Under the pieces are notes generated by a model. It was not told the origin of the DNA. It did no database searches and was given only the letters and a program-made list of their open reading frames with translations. The position numbers and the translations under genes were made by a program. From Liopterus haemorrhoidalis (Eukaryota; Arthropoda; Insecta; Coleoptera; Dytiscidae), in the NCBI GenBank assembly GCA_963971575.1, contig OZ020616.1:30856306-30920305 (forward strand): a stretch of DNA of 64,000 bases, read 5' to 3'. Numbering within the stretch: the first letter of the stretch is position 1; each line of letters starts with the position of its first letter. Positions 1-12,040 of the stretch are shown one piece after another.

Positions 1-1655
1 TTAAATAACTTATAATAATAATAATAATAATAATATATATATATATTTAAATAACTTTTCACACATATTTTAAACCATTAATTAGAGGTCAAAACCTAAC
101 TTTGTTTTTTTCCATTTTTATTTTATTTAAATTATTTTGACAAAATTCTAGTTATATTTTGGCAAATGTTGCTTTTAATTTTTGAGCATAAATTTAATAA
201 CCAGTTGGAATTGTTGGAATTATATTTTCATTCTATGTATCATGTATACGAAACCAGAGGGGCGGAGCATATGACTTAAAACAACCAATAGAAGTCATAG
301 GCGCAATTTTAAAAACCGTAATGAACCTTGCTATAAATACTACACATATTTAGAAACCTAAATAATGGTATTAGGTATTCGAATTAAAATTAACAAAATA
401 ATATTTTAACATAAAATTTCGCTATGTTATTCTAGTGTTTTAGTTTGTATTATGTGGTTATATTATGTAAATGTATGCAGCCATACGATAAATAAAACTT
501 ACTTTCATTTACTGTTATGCCCAATTTCAATTACAACCATTTATGTCCTTTATGCTCCTGAACCTTTCTCCTTACATTCGACATAGTCTGAGTTCGACTG
601 CATTAGCCAACGGTGCACACATCTATTAGGATCTCACGCCATCTTTTCGTTGTCCTTCAATAATTTACCTTCTCCAAAAAGAATGAGATTATGTAATGTT
701 TCCGATGATTCCGAGGTTGAATTTTGTTCTATCTACTTTCTTCAATAAATCATCAGCAATCAAATATGTAGCTCCTATAATTTCCATCTTTATTTAGCCT
801 TCGTATTCATAGAGTATTCGCAAGTGTTATATAATGGGTTATGTAAGGTTTTCGTCATCCTAAATGCATTTTAAAACTAAATAAAGGCTATGCTTTGAAT
901 TTATCTATTTTTGGCTTACGTTTGAGCTCTGAACCCGAACTGTGAATAAGATCAAAAACGTATTACTGTATTGTGCGAAAATCTAACAAGTAACAAGTAT
1001 GGCTTGCTGGTGCGCACACAGAAATCTGGTCGCCGGGGGGGGGGGGGGGGGGAGCGTCCAATTCAAAAAAATATTCGTAAAATAATAGAAATTTATTTTA
1101 TTTTATTTTTTTCACGGAGAGGGATAGGCGTATATATTAATTTAATTTTGATTATAATATAATTTTCATTAAAAAAGGTAGTTTTTATTTTCAATGGCTT
1201 TTATTAGATAAGTATATAATTTTTCCATTCCTAGAGGGGACCGGACCCGACAACCATTCCCTTTATGTCTCATTATTGAAAAAAAAAAAAAAAAACGGGA
1301 AACGGTGAAATTTGACGTGACTTTGTGAAGCTGTAAAATTACTGTATTAAAAACATCAAAAATATACTTACTAAATAACTTTTATGTAGGATTGAACTCT
1401 TTTTTCAATTTAAACATTACTGGACGGTAAAAGAGCGGGCCCTGAAGATAGTAAGGAAGGTGTTAAAAAAATATGCTAGATGTTAAAAGCGTAAATTCTG
1501 CCTAAAATTCGGACCTTCTAATATAATGAACGGTTTTACAATACTGCCAATATGAAATATTGAAACAAAAAGCTTCTAGTTTTTATCAATGCTGCCAACA
1601 TAAAGTTAACTCTCATTTTTATTATTAATATTATTTAAAAATTCCCGGACATTTA
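1..1655. other. No gene seen; AT-rich with short simple repeats
   Basis: No coding exon or complete element is recognisable here. Visible are a TAA/TA-rich stretch near the start, a run of about 19 G at 1034-1052 and an A run near 1280. Short ORFs are AT-rich and lack family motifs. Confidence 0.6.
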
Positions 1656-1781
1656 TGGCCGGTTGCTAAAGTAAGAATTATCCCTAAGTCGAGTTAAAAT
1701 CTTTTTTTTTATATATTGTAACATACAAAAACAAATGATTTTAATTGAGTTAGAGAAAACTTTTACGTTAGCAACCCGTCA
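1656..1781. mobile_element. Short inverted-repeat MITE, copy 1
   Basis: TGGCCGGTTGCTAAAG at the left faces TTAGCAACCCGTCA at the right, enclosing about 100 bp with a GAGTTAAAA motif. Related copies sit at 37179-37299 and 53238-53389, each with the GGTTGCTAA end and internal ACTCGAGTTA-type palindromes. Flanks are TTA-like, but the duplication is too degraded to assign the superfamily. Confidence 0.6.
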
Positions 1782-2572
1782 TTAGTGTCCTGAACTAAAC
1801 TGGTCGGGACGCCAGGACAAAGGTCATAAATAAAAATTAGATCCCTAATCTTGTGTGATACTTTACTTGCTTTATTTTGTGATAGCTGATCTCTTAATTT
1901 TTCGTGAAGTTGACTGGTCGACGAGCGTTTGATTTGCTTTCGTATATCCTCTTTACAATTCTGGCCTATTTCAATCTCATCACGTGTTCTCTTCACTGTA
2001 ATTGTATTTTCTTTTCTCTCATTTCTTGTGTGAAACTTGGCTATGAGTACAATTCTCGGATATTTTCATTATTACAGTTTTTTTATTTACCATTAATAAT
2101 TTGAATTGGACTAAAGATTCTATAGAATATTTTGTTTTCAAAAACAACCTCGCTTTGTTTCAGCTTAATCTTGTTGCTTCTAAAGAAATATTTCGGTTGG
2201 AAGAGAGGGTCGTGTGCGAAGTACTGGGGCTACATATATTTGAACAGCAAAAAAATATTAGTATGAATTAACATAACTAGCATGAATTATACAAATATAA
2301 TGACAAGTTTCATAAATTTAGTTTTTTGATGTTGATAAATTACGTTTTACCCTCATTACAACAGTTCTTTTACGTCATAATTGAAAAGTAAATATTATAT
2401 TAGTGTGTGTACGCTTCTTTAATAATTTCCTTTCCGGTTCTTTCCATTGCTTTAATCTACAAAATTAAATTTCACTACTAACCTGTATTTTAATATTTAC
2501 TAATAAGTTGATTGTAAAATGATTAAAAACTAGTGCATTGTTAGGACAAACCGCTCCCAATCTAGATGTAAT
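1782..2572. other. No gene seen
   Basis: Open frames at 1763-1996 (-) and 1904-2104 (+) show no recognisable domain, splice context or homologous motif. Nothing else is identifiable in this stretch. Confidence 0.5.
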
Positions 2573-2580
2573 ATATATAT

Positions 2581-3085
2581 CAGGGCTTCGAACCGGAACT
2601 GAACCGAAAACCGAAAAAAAACCGTTATTTTTGTCGGAACGAAAACCGGAACTGAACCGAAAAAAAATATCGGTTTATTTCGGTTCAGATAATGTTTATG
2701 TGAGTGAATATAAAATACATTTTGTTTAAGATTATTTTTTAAACTGATGAGCAAAAAAATTATCTATTTTTTTTAACTGATAGGTAAAAAAATCTGCTTC
2801 TATTATTTTGGAGGGGGGGGGGCGAAGAATCCCTCCCTGGTAGCGGCCTTGGTATGATGGAATGGAAATAAGGAATAAAATGTTCTACTAAATTATTGTA
2901 GAAAATAAATTTCTAATACAAATACAAGCATTTACAAATTTATCACTCGGAACTGAACCGAAAACCGAAAACCGAAAAAAACCGTTATTTTTGCCGGAAC
3001 GAAAACCGGAACTGAACCCATATATATTTTTTTAGTTGAACCGGAACGAAAACCGAAACGAAAAAAATAACGGTTCGAAGCCCTG
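2581..3085. mobile_element. Non-autonomous hAT element
   Basis: The inverted ends read CAGGGCTTCGAACCG and CGGTTCGAAGCCCTG. Both sides carry the 8-bp target duplication ATATATAT (2573-2580 and 3086-3093), typical of hAT, although the target itself is low complexity. Near each end are arrays of the short motif GGAACTGAACCGAAAA, facing inward in opposite orientation, likely subterminal transposase-binding repeats. There is no coding capacity. A G-run occurs near 2811. Confidence 0.88.
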
Positions 3086-3299
3086 ATATATATAATCTAT
3101 TGCCGTCAAAATAAGTAAATATAAAAATAGAAAATCTTATAGCTAACATCTACAGCCTTTAGTTATTATTTATTTTTTTAATATTTTTATTTTTGGCGAC
3201 GTCCTGAGACATCCTGGGTCATACAACCATAGAGCCAAATCGGTTAAGTAGTTTTCGCATAGTTTCAATTACACTACGAAATTATATATAAAGAAGATT
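3086..3299. repeat. Retroelement-like 3' tail motif
   Basis: The phrase AGAGCCAAATCGGTTAAG followed by AGTTTTCGC and then AAATTATATATAAAG resembles the 3' untranslated tails of insect RTE/LINE or Helitron-associated repeats. This is pattern resemblance only. Confidence 0.35.
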
Positions 3300-3630
3300 T
3301 TCATCATTATTGACGCGACAGCCCGAGGTGAGCCTTGGCCTCCTGTTTCCAGGTTCATGACCATGTTTTCAATCTATGTACATTCAGGAGTAATATGGTC
3401 AGTATTACGTCCATTTTCAGCGTACACAGAAAGGCACCTACAGTTTATAGCCGGTTGCGAACGGCTAAGCAGAACCTGTAATTTGTATAAATATTTTTAC
3501 ACAAATTATTTGACAGATTATTAAGCAGGAATCGAACTCACGTCCGTGCCCTTGCTTAACGGTCAAATAGCAGGTACAAACGATTTAACGTTTTCAGCTA
3601 CAAGTTCGCTCGTGATTTTACTGTCAAAAA
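3300..3630 (-). mobile_element. Probable tRNA-derived SINE
   Basis: Read on the - strand, a head near 3630-3530 contains a box-B-like GAGTTCGATTCCTGC after a box-A-like TAGCTGAAAACGTTAAA. A body follows ending in GGAGGCCAAGGCTCACC and TGTCGCGTC. This is the layout of an arthropod tRNA-headed SINE. I could not find clean target duplications or a clear tail, so the ends are approximate. Confidence 0.5.
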
Positions 3631-4370
3631 ATACGTGCAGATGAGAATTAATTAATTTCAGAAGTTTTTTACACCACCACCCACCGTTGAACAAATAGTT
3701 TTTAGCATTATTTGGGTAAATGACTGTTTCCCATTAACTTTTAAAAAATATCCACAATAAAGCCGGTGTCGAAACTGGCGGCGCTAGGAACTAAAACTTT
3801 TTACATCGCCAACATTTTTCTGGAGATCCAGTTAGAATGTATGAGATTAGGCATCAGCTCTCTAAGCCGCGACCGTTTGGGACTGCAAGAGTTTCTCTAA
3901 GTAAAAAAATATAATTAGATTTTTTATAAGTAAATTCTTTCTATTCTTTTTAGTGGTCCCCGTAAATTATTACGACCAGGGGACCCATTTACCACAAGGG
4001 ACCACAGCGGACTTAATACGCGCCTGTTTTTAAAGTATTCTGCAATTACACAAAAAATAATACTTTTTTTAAGACAAGAAATATAGATGAACTTGTATCT
4101 ATTTTTATTCATATCTAGAAGTAGTTATCGGTTTTATAACAGTATGCGTGTGTCTGAAACATGACGTTACATATTTCTTCAGGAACTGGTAACACAACAA
4201 AAATAATTCTCTCTATATTTTCACTTCAAATTTCATTTGCATTTGTGCCAATTTAATAAAAATTATTAGGTGTGTGTGTAACACCAGTTTTACCATTAGG
4301 CGAGTTTAGGTGACTGACTAGGGGCTCCACGGGATTGGGACGCCGAAAGACCATTTAATTATGACTTTTA
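3631..4370. other. No gene seen; possible decayed hAT sequence
   Basis: GC-richer islands near 3955-4030 and 4290-4350 (GACCAGGGGACCC; AGGGGCTCCACGGG) resemble eroded hAT ends, but no paired inverted repeat or target duplication was found. Confidence 0.35.
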
Positions 4371-4374
4371 TATA

Positions 4375-4570
4375 CCGTATTAGTCCGAATATAACGCGAT
4401 ATTTTTTTACTAATTATTTTCTGTGAATAAAATAATTAAATTCGAGATCTAGGTAATGGGATGTAATATAAACAACCCTTCTTATTAGTAAGTCTATGCC
4501 TCCGCACCACCATAAGAAAGCTAAAAAAACGGTCTTAGTGAAGTCAGTTGGGTCAGTCGGGCTAATACGG
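4375..4570. mobile_element. TA-flanked MITE (Tc1/mariner type)
   Basis: The left end CCGTATTAGTCCGAATA faces the right end TCGGGCTAATACGG, and both ends are flanked directly by TA. The 196 bp interior has no coding capacity. TA target choice and a short TIR fit the Tc1/mariner superfamily. Confidence 0.68.
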
Positions 4571-4599
4571 TACTTATATTTAGCATGTAAACATTTTAT

Positions 4600-4700
4600 T
4601 TTACTATTTTTCTTTTACAAATTTTTCTCTGCGACCCACAGAATATGTTTCGCGAACAAATTTTGGGTCGCGATCCGTAGGTTAAGGACCCCTGTCTTAA
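4600..4700. mobile_element. Solitary hAT-like terminus
   Basis: The stretch ending GGTTAAGGACCCCTG (reverse CAGGGGTCCTTAACC) with TTTGGGTCGCGATCC before it looks like a right-hand hAT end. The matching left end and target duplication were not found, so it is probably a truncated copy. Confidence 0.4.
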
Positions 4701-4729
4701 ATCATGGCTTTTGCCGGATATCTCGAATC

Positions 4730-5185
4730 AAAAGATTACAAAGAGAGGACGTCTATCCAAGAAGTAACCAAAAGAAGCTTCTCAACAAGATCGAAAGGTT
4801 TGGCTCGAGAAAAAGATTGAAAAAAGGAGGCACTTTTATCTTAATCAACCCCTGAAAATTATTTTCATTTAGTAGAAGAGAAAGAAAGAAAGAAAGAAAT
4901 AAAGTGCATCGTGCTCTTGAGAAAACTTCTGAGAGATTAAGTCGTGAGTCTAATAAAATGACCAAGAGAATAAGACTTCAAAATACACCTGAAATAGCGC
5001 AGCGATCTGCAAAGAACAGAGAAAACCAAATAGTAAAGAAATATAATGAAACGACCACAGAAAAAATTTGGAGACTGGCAAAAAACAGAGAAATTTAAAA
5101 AGTAAAGTGAGCGAATGAATCGACCTTAGAAAAAAACCCAGAGACTGCAAGAACAGAGAAGTGAAAAGATTAAGCGATGAACTGA
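4730..5185 (+). pseudogene. Helitron N-terminal-like remnant
   Basis: The + strand frames carry an imperfect repeat of about 23 residues built on a TPE...RLAKNRE pattern: NTPEIAQRSAKNRE, ETTTEKIWRLAKNRE and ESTLEKNPETARTE. Charged tandem repeats of this kind precede the Rep/helicase domains in animal Helitron ORFs. Stops occur near 5096 and 5108. A GAAA microsatellite sits at 4872-4896. There is no Rep motif, so this is only a fragment, adjacent to the hAT at 5385. Confidence 0.45.
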
Positions 5186-5384
5186 AATATCCTCATAAAA
5201 AATAAACGTTTAACAGGTAGAATAGAAGGATATGCAAAAAGTCAAAGAAATATGTTCAAAATGAGTAAAAATATAAAACTTAATCTTGATTGAAGGCTGT
5301 TGAGGCTGTTCTATTATTGTACCGAAAGGTCCCTCCAATTTTTTTTATTTTTTCCCCGTCTCATAACAATGTTTTCACCTAGTC

Positions 5385-6477
5385 CAAGGGTCGGCAAACT
5401 GCGGCTCTTTTAGAAAATTTTGTGGCTCTTTGAAAATTGGCTCGTTTTTATTTTAATATAATTTATTTTTTAATTTTCTGTCTGTAAAAAGGGAATTCTG
5501 CATATTCCCTTTTAGAAGAAGTAATTTGTTTCGAAAAAAAGTTATCTGTATTTGTGAATTATTTACGTGCAGAAACATTTTTACATTTTATTAATTTACA
5601 AAAACAAATACATAAGGACAATAACAACGATATTAATGCAAATTATTTAGCACAAACTATTATTAACATGTAAGACGCTTTTGGAGAAAGCTTTAAAGAG
5701 TTTAGAAAATATAAAGCTACACTAGCTTTTTTGACAAAATCAATTAAAGCAGATATGCAGCAATTACATTTATCACCATTCCCATTGATTAATCAGGCAC
5801 AATTTGAACTTCAATTATTGGATTTGAAATCCAAAGATTTATGGAATAATATATTCTTAAAACTTAATTCTCAACTGGAAAGTTTAGAAAGAGAAAAGTG
5901 CATTTTATCTTCCCAGTGGACTTCACAATCTTGTAGAATAAAATGTAGATACAATTGTTTTCGAAGCTTGAAACCATCTTCCGGAATCGTCCAGTAATTT
6001 AAAAAATTATGCTTTTGGACTACTGACAATTTTCGGATCCACATATTACTGTGAGCAAGTCTTTTCACATATGAAATTAATAAAGAGTCAGTTAAGAAGT
6101 AATCTTCCTGACCTGAAACTTGAGTGCTGCCTTAAGTTCAAGGTTACTGAATGTTCACCATATATTGAAGTCTTAACGAACAATATAAAGGAACAATCGC
6201 CCCATTAAAAAAATTAGTATACTGTAATTTACTGGCAAGTGCAATAGGTATCGCAAACTAAATGTATAAGTAAATATTAATTTATTGTAATATTTGATTA
6301 TTTTAAAACAAATAAATAACTTTTAACTGTTTTTTTTTTCTCTTAAATATAGCATATATTTTTTAGTGGCTCTTCCATGTTATTGGTTTGTTTTTTTTTT
6401 TATAATTATTATTATTATTTTTTATAATATTATAATATAGATTTTTCTCTTTATCACCGAAAGGCTGCCGACCCCGG
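5385..6477 (+). mobile_element. hAT element (Charlie-like ends)
   Basis: The ends CAAGGGTCGGCAAACTGC and GGCTGCCGACCCCGG form a short inverted repeat like those of Charlie-type hATs. The flanks ACCTAGTC and TCCTAGTA agree at 6 of 8 positions, a decayed 8-bp duplication. The element holds a broken transposase 3' half. Confidence 0.85.
5600..6208 (+). pseudogene. hAT transposase C-terminal remnant
   Basis: From about 5660 the + strand reads GESFKEFRKYKATLAFLTK, then MQQLHLSPFPLINQ and LKLNSQLESLEREK. After a frameshift near 5965 it resumes as FGSTYYCEQVFSHMKLIK and LRSNLPDLKLECCL, ending at a stop at 6206-6208. The CEQVFSxMKxIKSxxRSxL block is the conserved hAT dimerisation/C-terminal signature of ZBED5/GTF2IRD2-like transposases. 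The N-terminal BED finger and catalytic start are missing, and stops and a frameshift break it. Confidence 0.85.
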
Positions 6478-6485
6478 TCCTAGTA

Positions 6486-7140
6486 CGTAAATAAAATATA
6501 ATATTATGTGCCGCTTTCTTTATACGAGTTATCATCACCTAATCTGTCTCTTTAGTAATAATATTTCCTTCTTCTAATTAATTTTGTTAAAAAGTTAGGT
6601 AAGTTAAGAATAAAATAATCTTAAAACAATACGTGACAAGTCTGCTTGCCGTTCTTTATTAAATAAACATAATAATTAATAATATAACATAATTTAAATA
6701 ACATTATCGCAAGTTATTAAATGTAAATATTTTAACTAATTCTATAATAAAAAAATAAAAAAGCAATAAATAACAGCAACATGTAGTTGGTTCAATAGTT
6801 TCTTTAAATGAAAAGTGCAATTGAACTTGACGGAAAAAAAGTATTTCAATTTACATAATCGTGCAAATTGTCAATAAAAAGTTAAATCAATGTAATTTAA
6901 AGCTTACATATATACTAAGACATGCAAGTTATTGACTCAAAAACATTTAAACATCTTCCTTAAATTATTTATACATTCCCTATCGATTGAAATATAAATT
7001 TAGGAATATTTGGATGAAACTATTTTGGTACTATGCCAATATGTCAATATATTCATGTTTCAAGACACTATGAATTGAATAGTCAATTTATGAACTCGCA
7101 AACGGCTTTTATAAAAGATTGTATATGTTTATACAAGATG
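6486..7140. other. No gene seen
   Basis: Very AT-rich sequence with no recognisable coding exon, inverted-repeat element or RNA gene. Confidence 0.5.
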
Positions 7141-7144
7141 TTAT

Positions 7145-7400
7145 AGCAAGGCTTTCGATATTGTGGATCACGATTTGCTTATCGCGAGGCTTTCTGAGTC
7201 GGTGTACATGGCATGACTGGTTACCTGGTTTGAATCTTACTTGTCCGGTAGACAGCAGCGAGATGTATTAAATGATTATGAGTCTGACTTCATAGTTATT
7301 ACCACTGGTGTGCCTCAAGGCGCCCACATGACCCTTTACTCTTTCATATTTTTATAAATGACATTTCTACTTGTTTTAAAAATTCTAAATGTATAATGTA
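7145..7400 (+). pseudogene. Non-LTR retrotransposon RT fragment
   Basis: The + strand encodes SKAFDIVDHDLL, then WFESYLSGRQQ, then TTGVPQGAHM, the conserved reverse-transcriptase blocks 3-4 of Jockey/I-type LINEs (F-D-x-V-D-H-x-L-L and the VPQG motif). Stops and frameshifts interrupt it, and the YxDD block is not preserved. It is a dead internal fragment. Confidence 0.82.
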
Positions 7401-7961
7401 TGTAAACTACTTAAAAAATCTATAAAAGAATATCTACCACAAGTGACTCAAAACTAAGAAAACTTGAATGATGCTTTATTATTCTTGAAGTAATGTATAG
7501 TTTGTTACAATATCTGGTCGCCCCAGTACAACATTCGTTATTCTACGGCTTTCTTCACCTATAGGATGTTGCTTACTTGGTTAAACCTGAGGTTCAAAAA
7601 GGGATACAAAAAGGGATTCAAAAGATAACATGAATCACTTAAATAATTCAAACAATAACTTTTCAATTTGAGCAACAGAAAAAAGTGGTGATATGTATAT
7701 TGAACGAACCAATGCTTTGACTATAGAAACTCTCGGAGGCGGATTAAGGTCGGTTGAGGCCCCGGGCTCAGAAGAAAATATTGGGCCCCTTAAAAAAAGA
7801 GAGGGACAGGAAAAATAGAAATACATGTTAACCATATTTTTAAATAAATAAAAAATATGTACTATTAATACTTTATATCCAATAAAATATTAAAGAAATA
7901 AGAATCAAATATAAGTGAATAAGTAATGAAATTTTTAACAATTTATATATATATATATATA
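7401..7961. other. No gene seen; possible hAT end at 7735
   Basis: A GC-rich patch at 7730-7800 (GGCGGATTAAGGTCGG, then GGCCCCGGGCTC and GGGCCCC) resembles the end of the CAGGGCCGGATTAA hAT family seen intact at 59193. No partner end was found. A TA dinucleotide run precedes the Tc1 element. Confidence 0.4.
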
Positions 7962-7963
7962 TA

Positions 7964-9491
7964 CAGTGCTGCGCAAAACATTTGCAACTGAACCTATATG
8001 TTTGAATATTGTTGCCTTTTTTAAATTACATTCAATCAGAAATTGTATTTATTATTATTTTTATTATTAATAATTATTCGCAAATAAAATACATAAAATA
8101 ATAAAAGATATAAACTATTTTTTATATAAAAACAATAAAAAAATATAACATTATTAATAATTAGCATGTGCAAAATGTTTGCAACCTGCATACATATTAA
8201 ATAAATTTCATATTAAATAATTAATATTTTATAGGGAAACCTTTCTGTTTATTGACTAAGGCACATCGGCGCGGCATTGATTGAATTAAATTATTAATTA
8301 TGGTAACTGGAAGGGCCTCTCATTGCCTTTTTGCTTCCTCAAACTAATCGTCTGGGTTTTTGAATCTTTGATTGCCTATTCGGCGTTTGACAATCTCCCA
8401 AACATTCTCGATGGGGTTGAAGTCTGGGGACTGTGCCGGCCACTTAATAACATCAATATTTTACTCTTCGAGCCAATCTTTGACGATCTTGGCCGTATGC
8501 TTTTGATCGTTATCATGGTGATACCTCCAAACAAGTGGCATATTCCAGTCTGTGTACGAAAGCATTGTATTTTGCAAAATATCTCTATAATCGAAAGCAT
8601 TCATGTTGCCATAAATTCCTCTTACTGGACCTATTCCTTATACTGAGAAGCATCCCCAGGCCATAACGTTTCCACCTCCAAATTTAACTGTCCTTTTTGT
8701 ATATCTCGGATTAAATCTTTCATTTCTAGGCCTTCTGACATTCGGTTTGCCATCACTTCCAAATTGATTTTTGTTCCATCTGAAAATAATACTGTTCCCC
8801 ATTTGTGTTGACTCCGGTTTTTGCAAATTGTAAACGAACTAACCGACTTTTATTTGAAACAAAGTGTTTTTTTCTATTTTGTAGCTGCGTAGATTATTGT
8901 CTATCGCCAGTCGCCTTATATTTGATGTATTTAAATCTAGTCCTAGGCTGTCTTTGATATCTTTGGAAGATATCTGAGGATTTTTTTAAATTAATTTTAG
9001 TATTTCACGGCCTCCCGTGGCGATATTTTACAGGTCGTCCTCCCTCATGGTAAGATTCAACTCTTCCACTCTTCACAACGCTGGAAATTGTAGATTTATG
9101 GATCTTATACTTCTTAGAAATTTCTTTCTGTGTTCTTGTATTCAAGTAGAATTTTTGATTTTATTTCAGAATTATACTTAACAACAATAAAAACGCGGTA
9201 AATCCCGCAAATATTCCGAATTCGTACGAAAATGCACGACAATTCACGTAAACTAACGAATAATGACATGACTTGCAAATGTTTTGCACAGCCAAATTAT
9301 ACCTAATTGCTATAATTTTTTTTCTTTTTTGCCTAAACAATTAATTTTAATTATTTTTGTTTTTGTGGTAAACTAGCCAATAACTATTAATAACAAAAAT
9401 AATAATAAACAAAAATTCTGATTTAATTTAATTAAAAAAAAAGCAACAATATTCAAACATATAGGTTCAGTTACAAATGTTTTGCACAGCA

Positions 9492-9494
<3 letters not shown>
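7964..9494 (-). mobile_element. Tc1-like transposon, nearly full length
   Basis: Inverted repeats of about 60 bp bound a 1,531 bp element: CAGTGCTGCGCAAAACATTT at the left and its near complement ending TTTTGCACAGCAATG at the right. Both are flanked by TA. Length and ends match Tc1. The transposase runs on the - strand and is broken. Confidence 0.93.
8230..9185 (-). pseudogene. Tc1 DD34E transposase, inactivated
   Basis: The - strand shows TVLFSD (first catalytic Asp), FGSDGKPNVRRP, VKFGGGNVMAWGCFS, then HHDNDQKHTAKIVKDWLEE (second Asp) and WPAQSPDFNPIENVW (catalytic Glu). The spacing is 34 residues, the DD34E signature of Tc1. A frameshift separates the first Asp block from FGSDG, and an in-frame TAA follows WLEE. 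The N-terminal HTH half is heavily decayed. Confidence 0.92.

Positions 9495-9556
<62 letters not shown>
9495..9556. repeat. Compound (TA)n(TG)n microsatellite
   Basis: About 18 TA units run straight into about 12 TG units immediately outside the Tc1 right end, and the TA flank of the element merges with them. A TA run also precedes the left end, so the Tc1 landed in a TA microsatellite. Confidence 0.95.
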
Positions 9557-11739
9557 GGATTTTCCTATATTCCCGCATATACGTCTCAACCAGGGCCAAC
9601 TGAGACAGACGATTAACAGAGACAAACAATTGAAGACAGTTACTAGGGACGCTGTTGATTATTGTTTTGTTATTGTTGATAGAGTTAATAATTGTGTATT
9701 CACTTCTGTCATTATATTTTGTAATTATTAACTAATTTACAATAAAATAGTGTGTTAAAAACGTGTAGTATTTCATTTGAAGACGGAAATCCTACACATA
9801 TATATTAGAACTTTTCGAATTTTCGAGGGGAGAGGGATTTATCCTATATATTTTTTATAAAATATATTTCAACTTCATCCTCGTGTGATATACCGTTCAT
9901 TATATGCTTGTTAAATAAAACACCTTGCGGTAGTTGAATGTTCATAATATTTTATTAGTGCAATAGATTAGCCCCTTAACCTTATGATTAAAATCTAATT
10001 AGGTCAAAAAAAAGTTTATTTTAAAATTTATTTACCATTTATTGTTTTATAGAAAAATGGTATATGTAAAAATATTATAAGGAATTGTGAAATTTTTTAT
10101 TTAGAGTTATTTGGTGTGACAATATTTATTTAACCTATATTTACGTTACAGTCTTTTTGTTATTTACTGTAGTTGAATGCGTGATAAATGTTCATTTGTC
10201 TCGATACTGTACAACTATGTTGTTTTAACATTTTTTTCGTTCTTTAGAGATTAATTTTTAAACATACAGTTTTGTTTTTCATAAAAATATTTTCACTAAT
10301 TTAAGCCAATTTTCCTAGGCGATGACAGTGTACTTATGGACAGGCTGATACTCTTTTTGAGAGAATGGAACTTACTGTTCTATGTGCGAAACCTTGCACC
10401 TAATTTTAAATTGTTACTTATGACTGTCTGTGTTATCCGATGGTAAGTGGCCCCTCTACAGCCTCTTATCATCACCCTGCGTCTGTTCAATTTTCCAAAA
10501 AGATTTTTATCTTCATTTTTTTGTATTGATCCGTAAGAGTTTTCTTTTATTTCTACATGTATGGAAACTGTCCCTGTCCCTGTCCTAGACTTCACGTGAT
10601 TGGAAAATTATAATTGCGATTTGCATATTTAAATAAAAATAATGTTAACCTGTTTTTATTAACAAGCATTCATTCAAATTAGATTTTGTCTTCGCTTTGT
10701 TCAGGTTCATTCAAAACGTGTTTTATCTAAATGGAATTTTGTTGGTATTTCATCTAAATCGATTTTTTTGTATTTTTGCTCATTAACATATTATTGACAT
10801 GTTTAAATTAAATGTTCGGGACCTTAAAAATAAGTGGATCGAAAAATTAGGTTCCCAAAAGAGGATTATAATGTTTTTGCAACTATCACAAAATTTCATT
10901 ACTATGAAAAAGCATGTTTTGAATTGGTAAATTGGTTATGGTGGAACGGTTGTACGGGTTTCAGACATAAATAATGCAAACTAAATGCAACTAATCAGTT
11001 TCAAAATGTTTATTTATTTCTCAGAGCTACAAGAATGAATTATCAGAAATTGTTGATTGGAAAATCAGTATATAACATAAACAAATATGATAAAAAAACT
11101 AAAAAGAAATAGTCAAAAATAAAATAAAATAAAATACAATTCGCACTATATTAAACATTGTCGAAAATATTATGCGACCATGACTGCTGTGTTTTTACAG
11201 AAAAATTAATGAATCCTAAAGAGATTTAATAGGAGGTAGGAAACTGACCTCATCAATGACCTCGGGAAAGACCTCGGAAGGTCAAGGATGTGTTTAAATG
11301 ATACGTTTAAAAGCTGTGACGGCACCAATGGGGGTCCGAGGGGCTCCGACTCTCTAAAAACTGTTGTGGCCCCTCCCCAGATATGCTTGGAAAAAATTAT
11401 ACAAATATACTTGAGAAAACTTCATTTTTAATTTTGTGGAAGATGGAAGCAAGCCAAAGGGTCGCCGCCTCCATCTTTTGATTCTGGAAAACAACTCGTG
11501 TTAATTTAAATTATTTAAATTAACTTATTAACTTTTTTTTTTAAACTTATTTTAACTTTTAGTATACAAATATCTATATCGATAAAATATGTGTACCCCA
11601 AGTCAATATTGTCGGTGCCCCTGCCTCCTCTCAATTTTAAAACCCCGAACAGCCAGTGTTTAAAGGAATCTAGTATATATTAAAAACTGTGGAATGTATG
11701 TAAATTATATTGGATAATTGGTTTCTCATGAACTTAACG
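9557..11739. other. No gene seen
   Basis: Long AT-rich stretch. GC-richer patches near 11225-11385 (GGGGGTCCGAGGGGCTCC) and 11460 resemble eroded hAT ends, but no pair or target duplication was found. No recognisable coding exon. Confidence 0.45.
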
Positions 11740-12040
11740 AAACCAGCTTGGCCACATATGGGTTTTTCACTGGCAATGAAAAATGGATTAAGTACGACAG
11801 TCAGGAAAAGGCTGTGTACCATCAGGTCAGTACTACCTGTTATTAGGCCCAATATTCACCATAATAAAAGAATGAACAGTATCTGCTAGGATAGAAAAGG
11901 ATCTATAAAGCATTTCCGCTGAAATCTACTGCTCGCAGTTGTCACGATTAGATGCAGATATCAAGAAAAACAGTTTTAGCCAATCGAAAAGATGTTGGAA
12001 GAAAAGAAGTATTCATGAAAAATTATTACGAACCCTGAGA
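11740..12040 (+). pseudogene. Mariner transposase fragment
   Basis: The + strand reads FFTGNEKWIKYDSQEKAVYH near 11760, matching the mariner block around the first catalytic Asp (usually T-G-D-E-K-W; here Asp is replaced by Asn). At about 11913 it reads ISAEIYCSQLSRLDADIKK, the conserved T-x-x-Y-x-x-Q-L-x-x-L block. Frames shift between them, and the second and third catalytic residues are not recognisable. Confidence 0.65.

Noticed and set aside
1034..1052. Poly-G run as a functional G-quadruplex
   Set aside because: Homopolymer G-runs recur (2811, 38383, 56150) and are more likely slippage or assembly noise within repeats.
1763..1996. 77-residue - strand ORF as a gene
   Set aside because: Composition looks protein-like, but I recognise no family and see no exon structure; it overlaps the end of a MITE.
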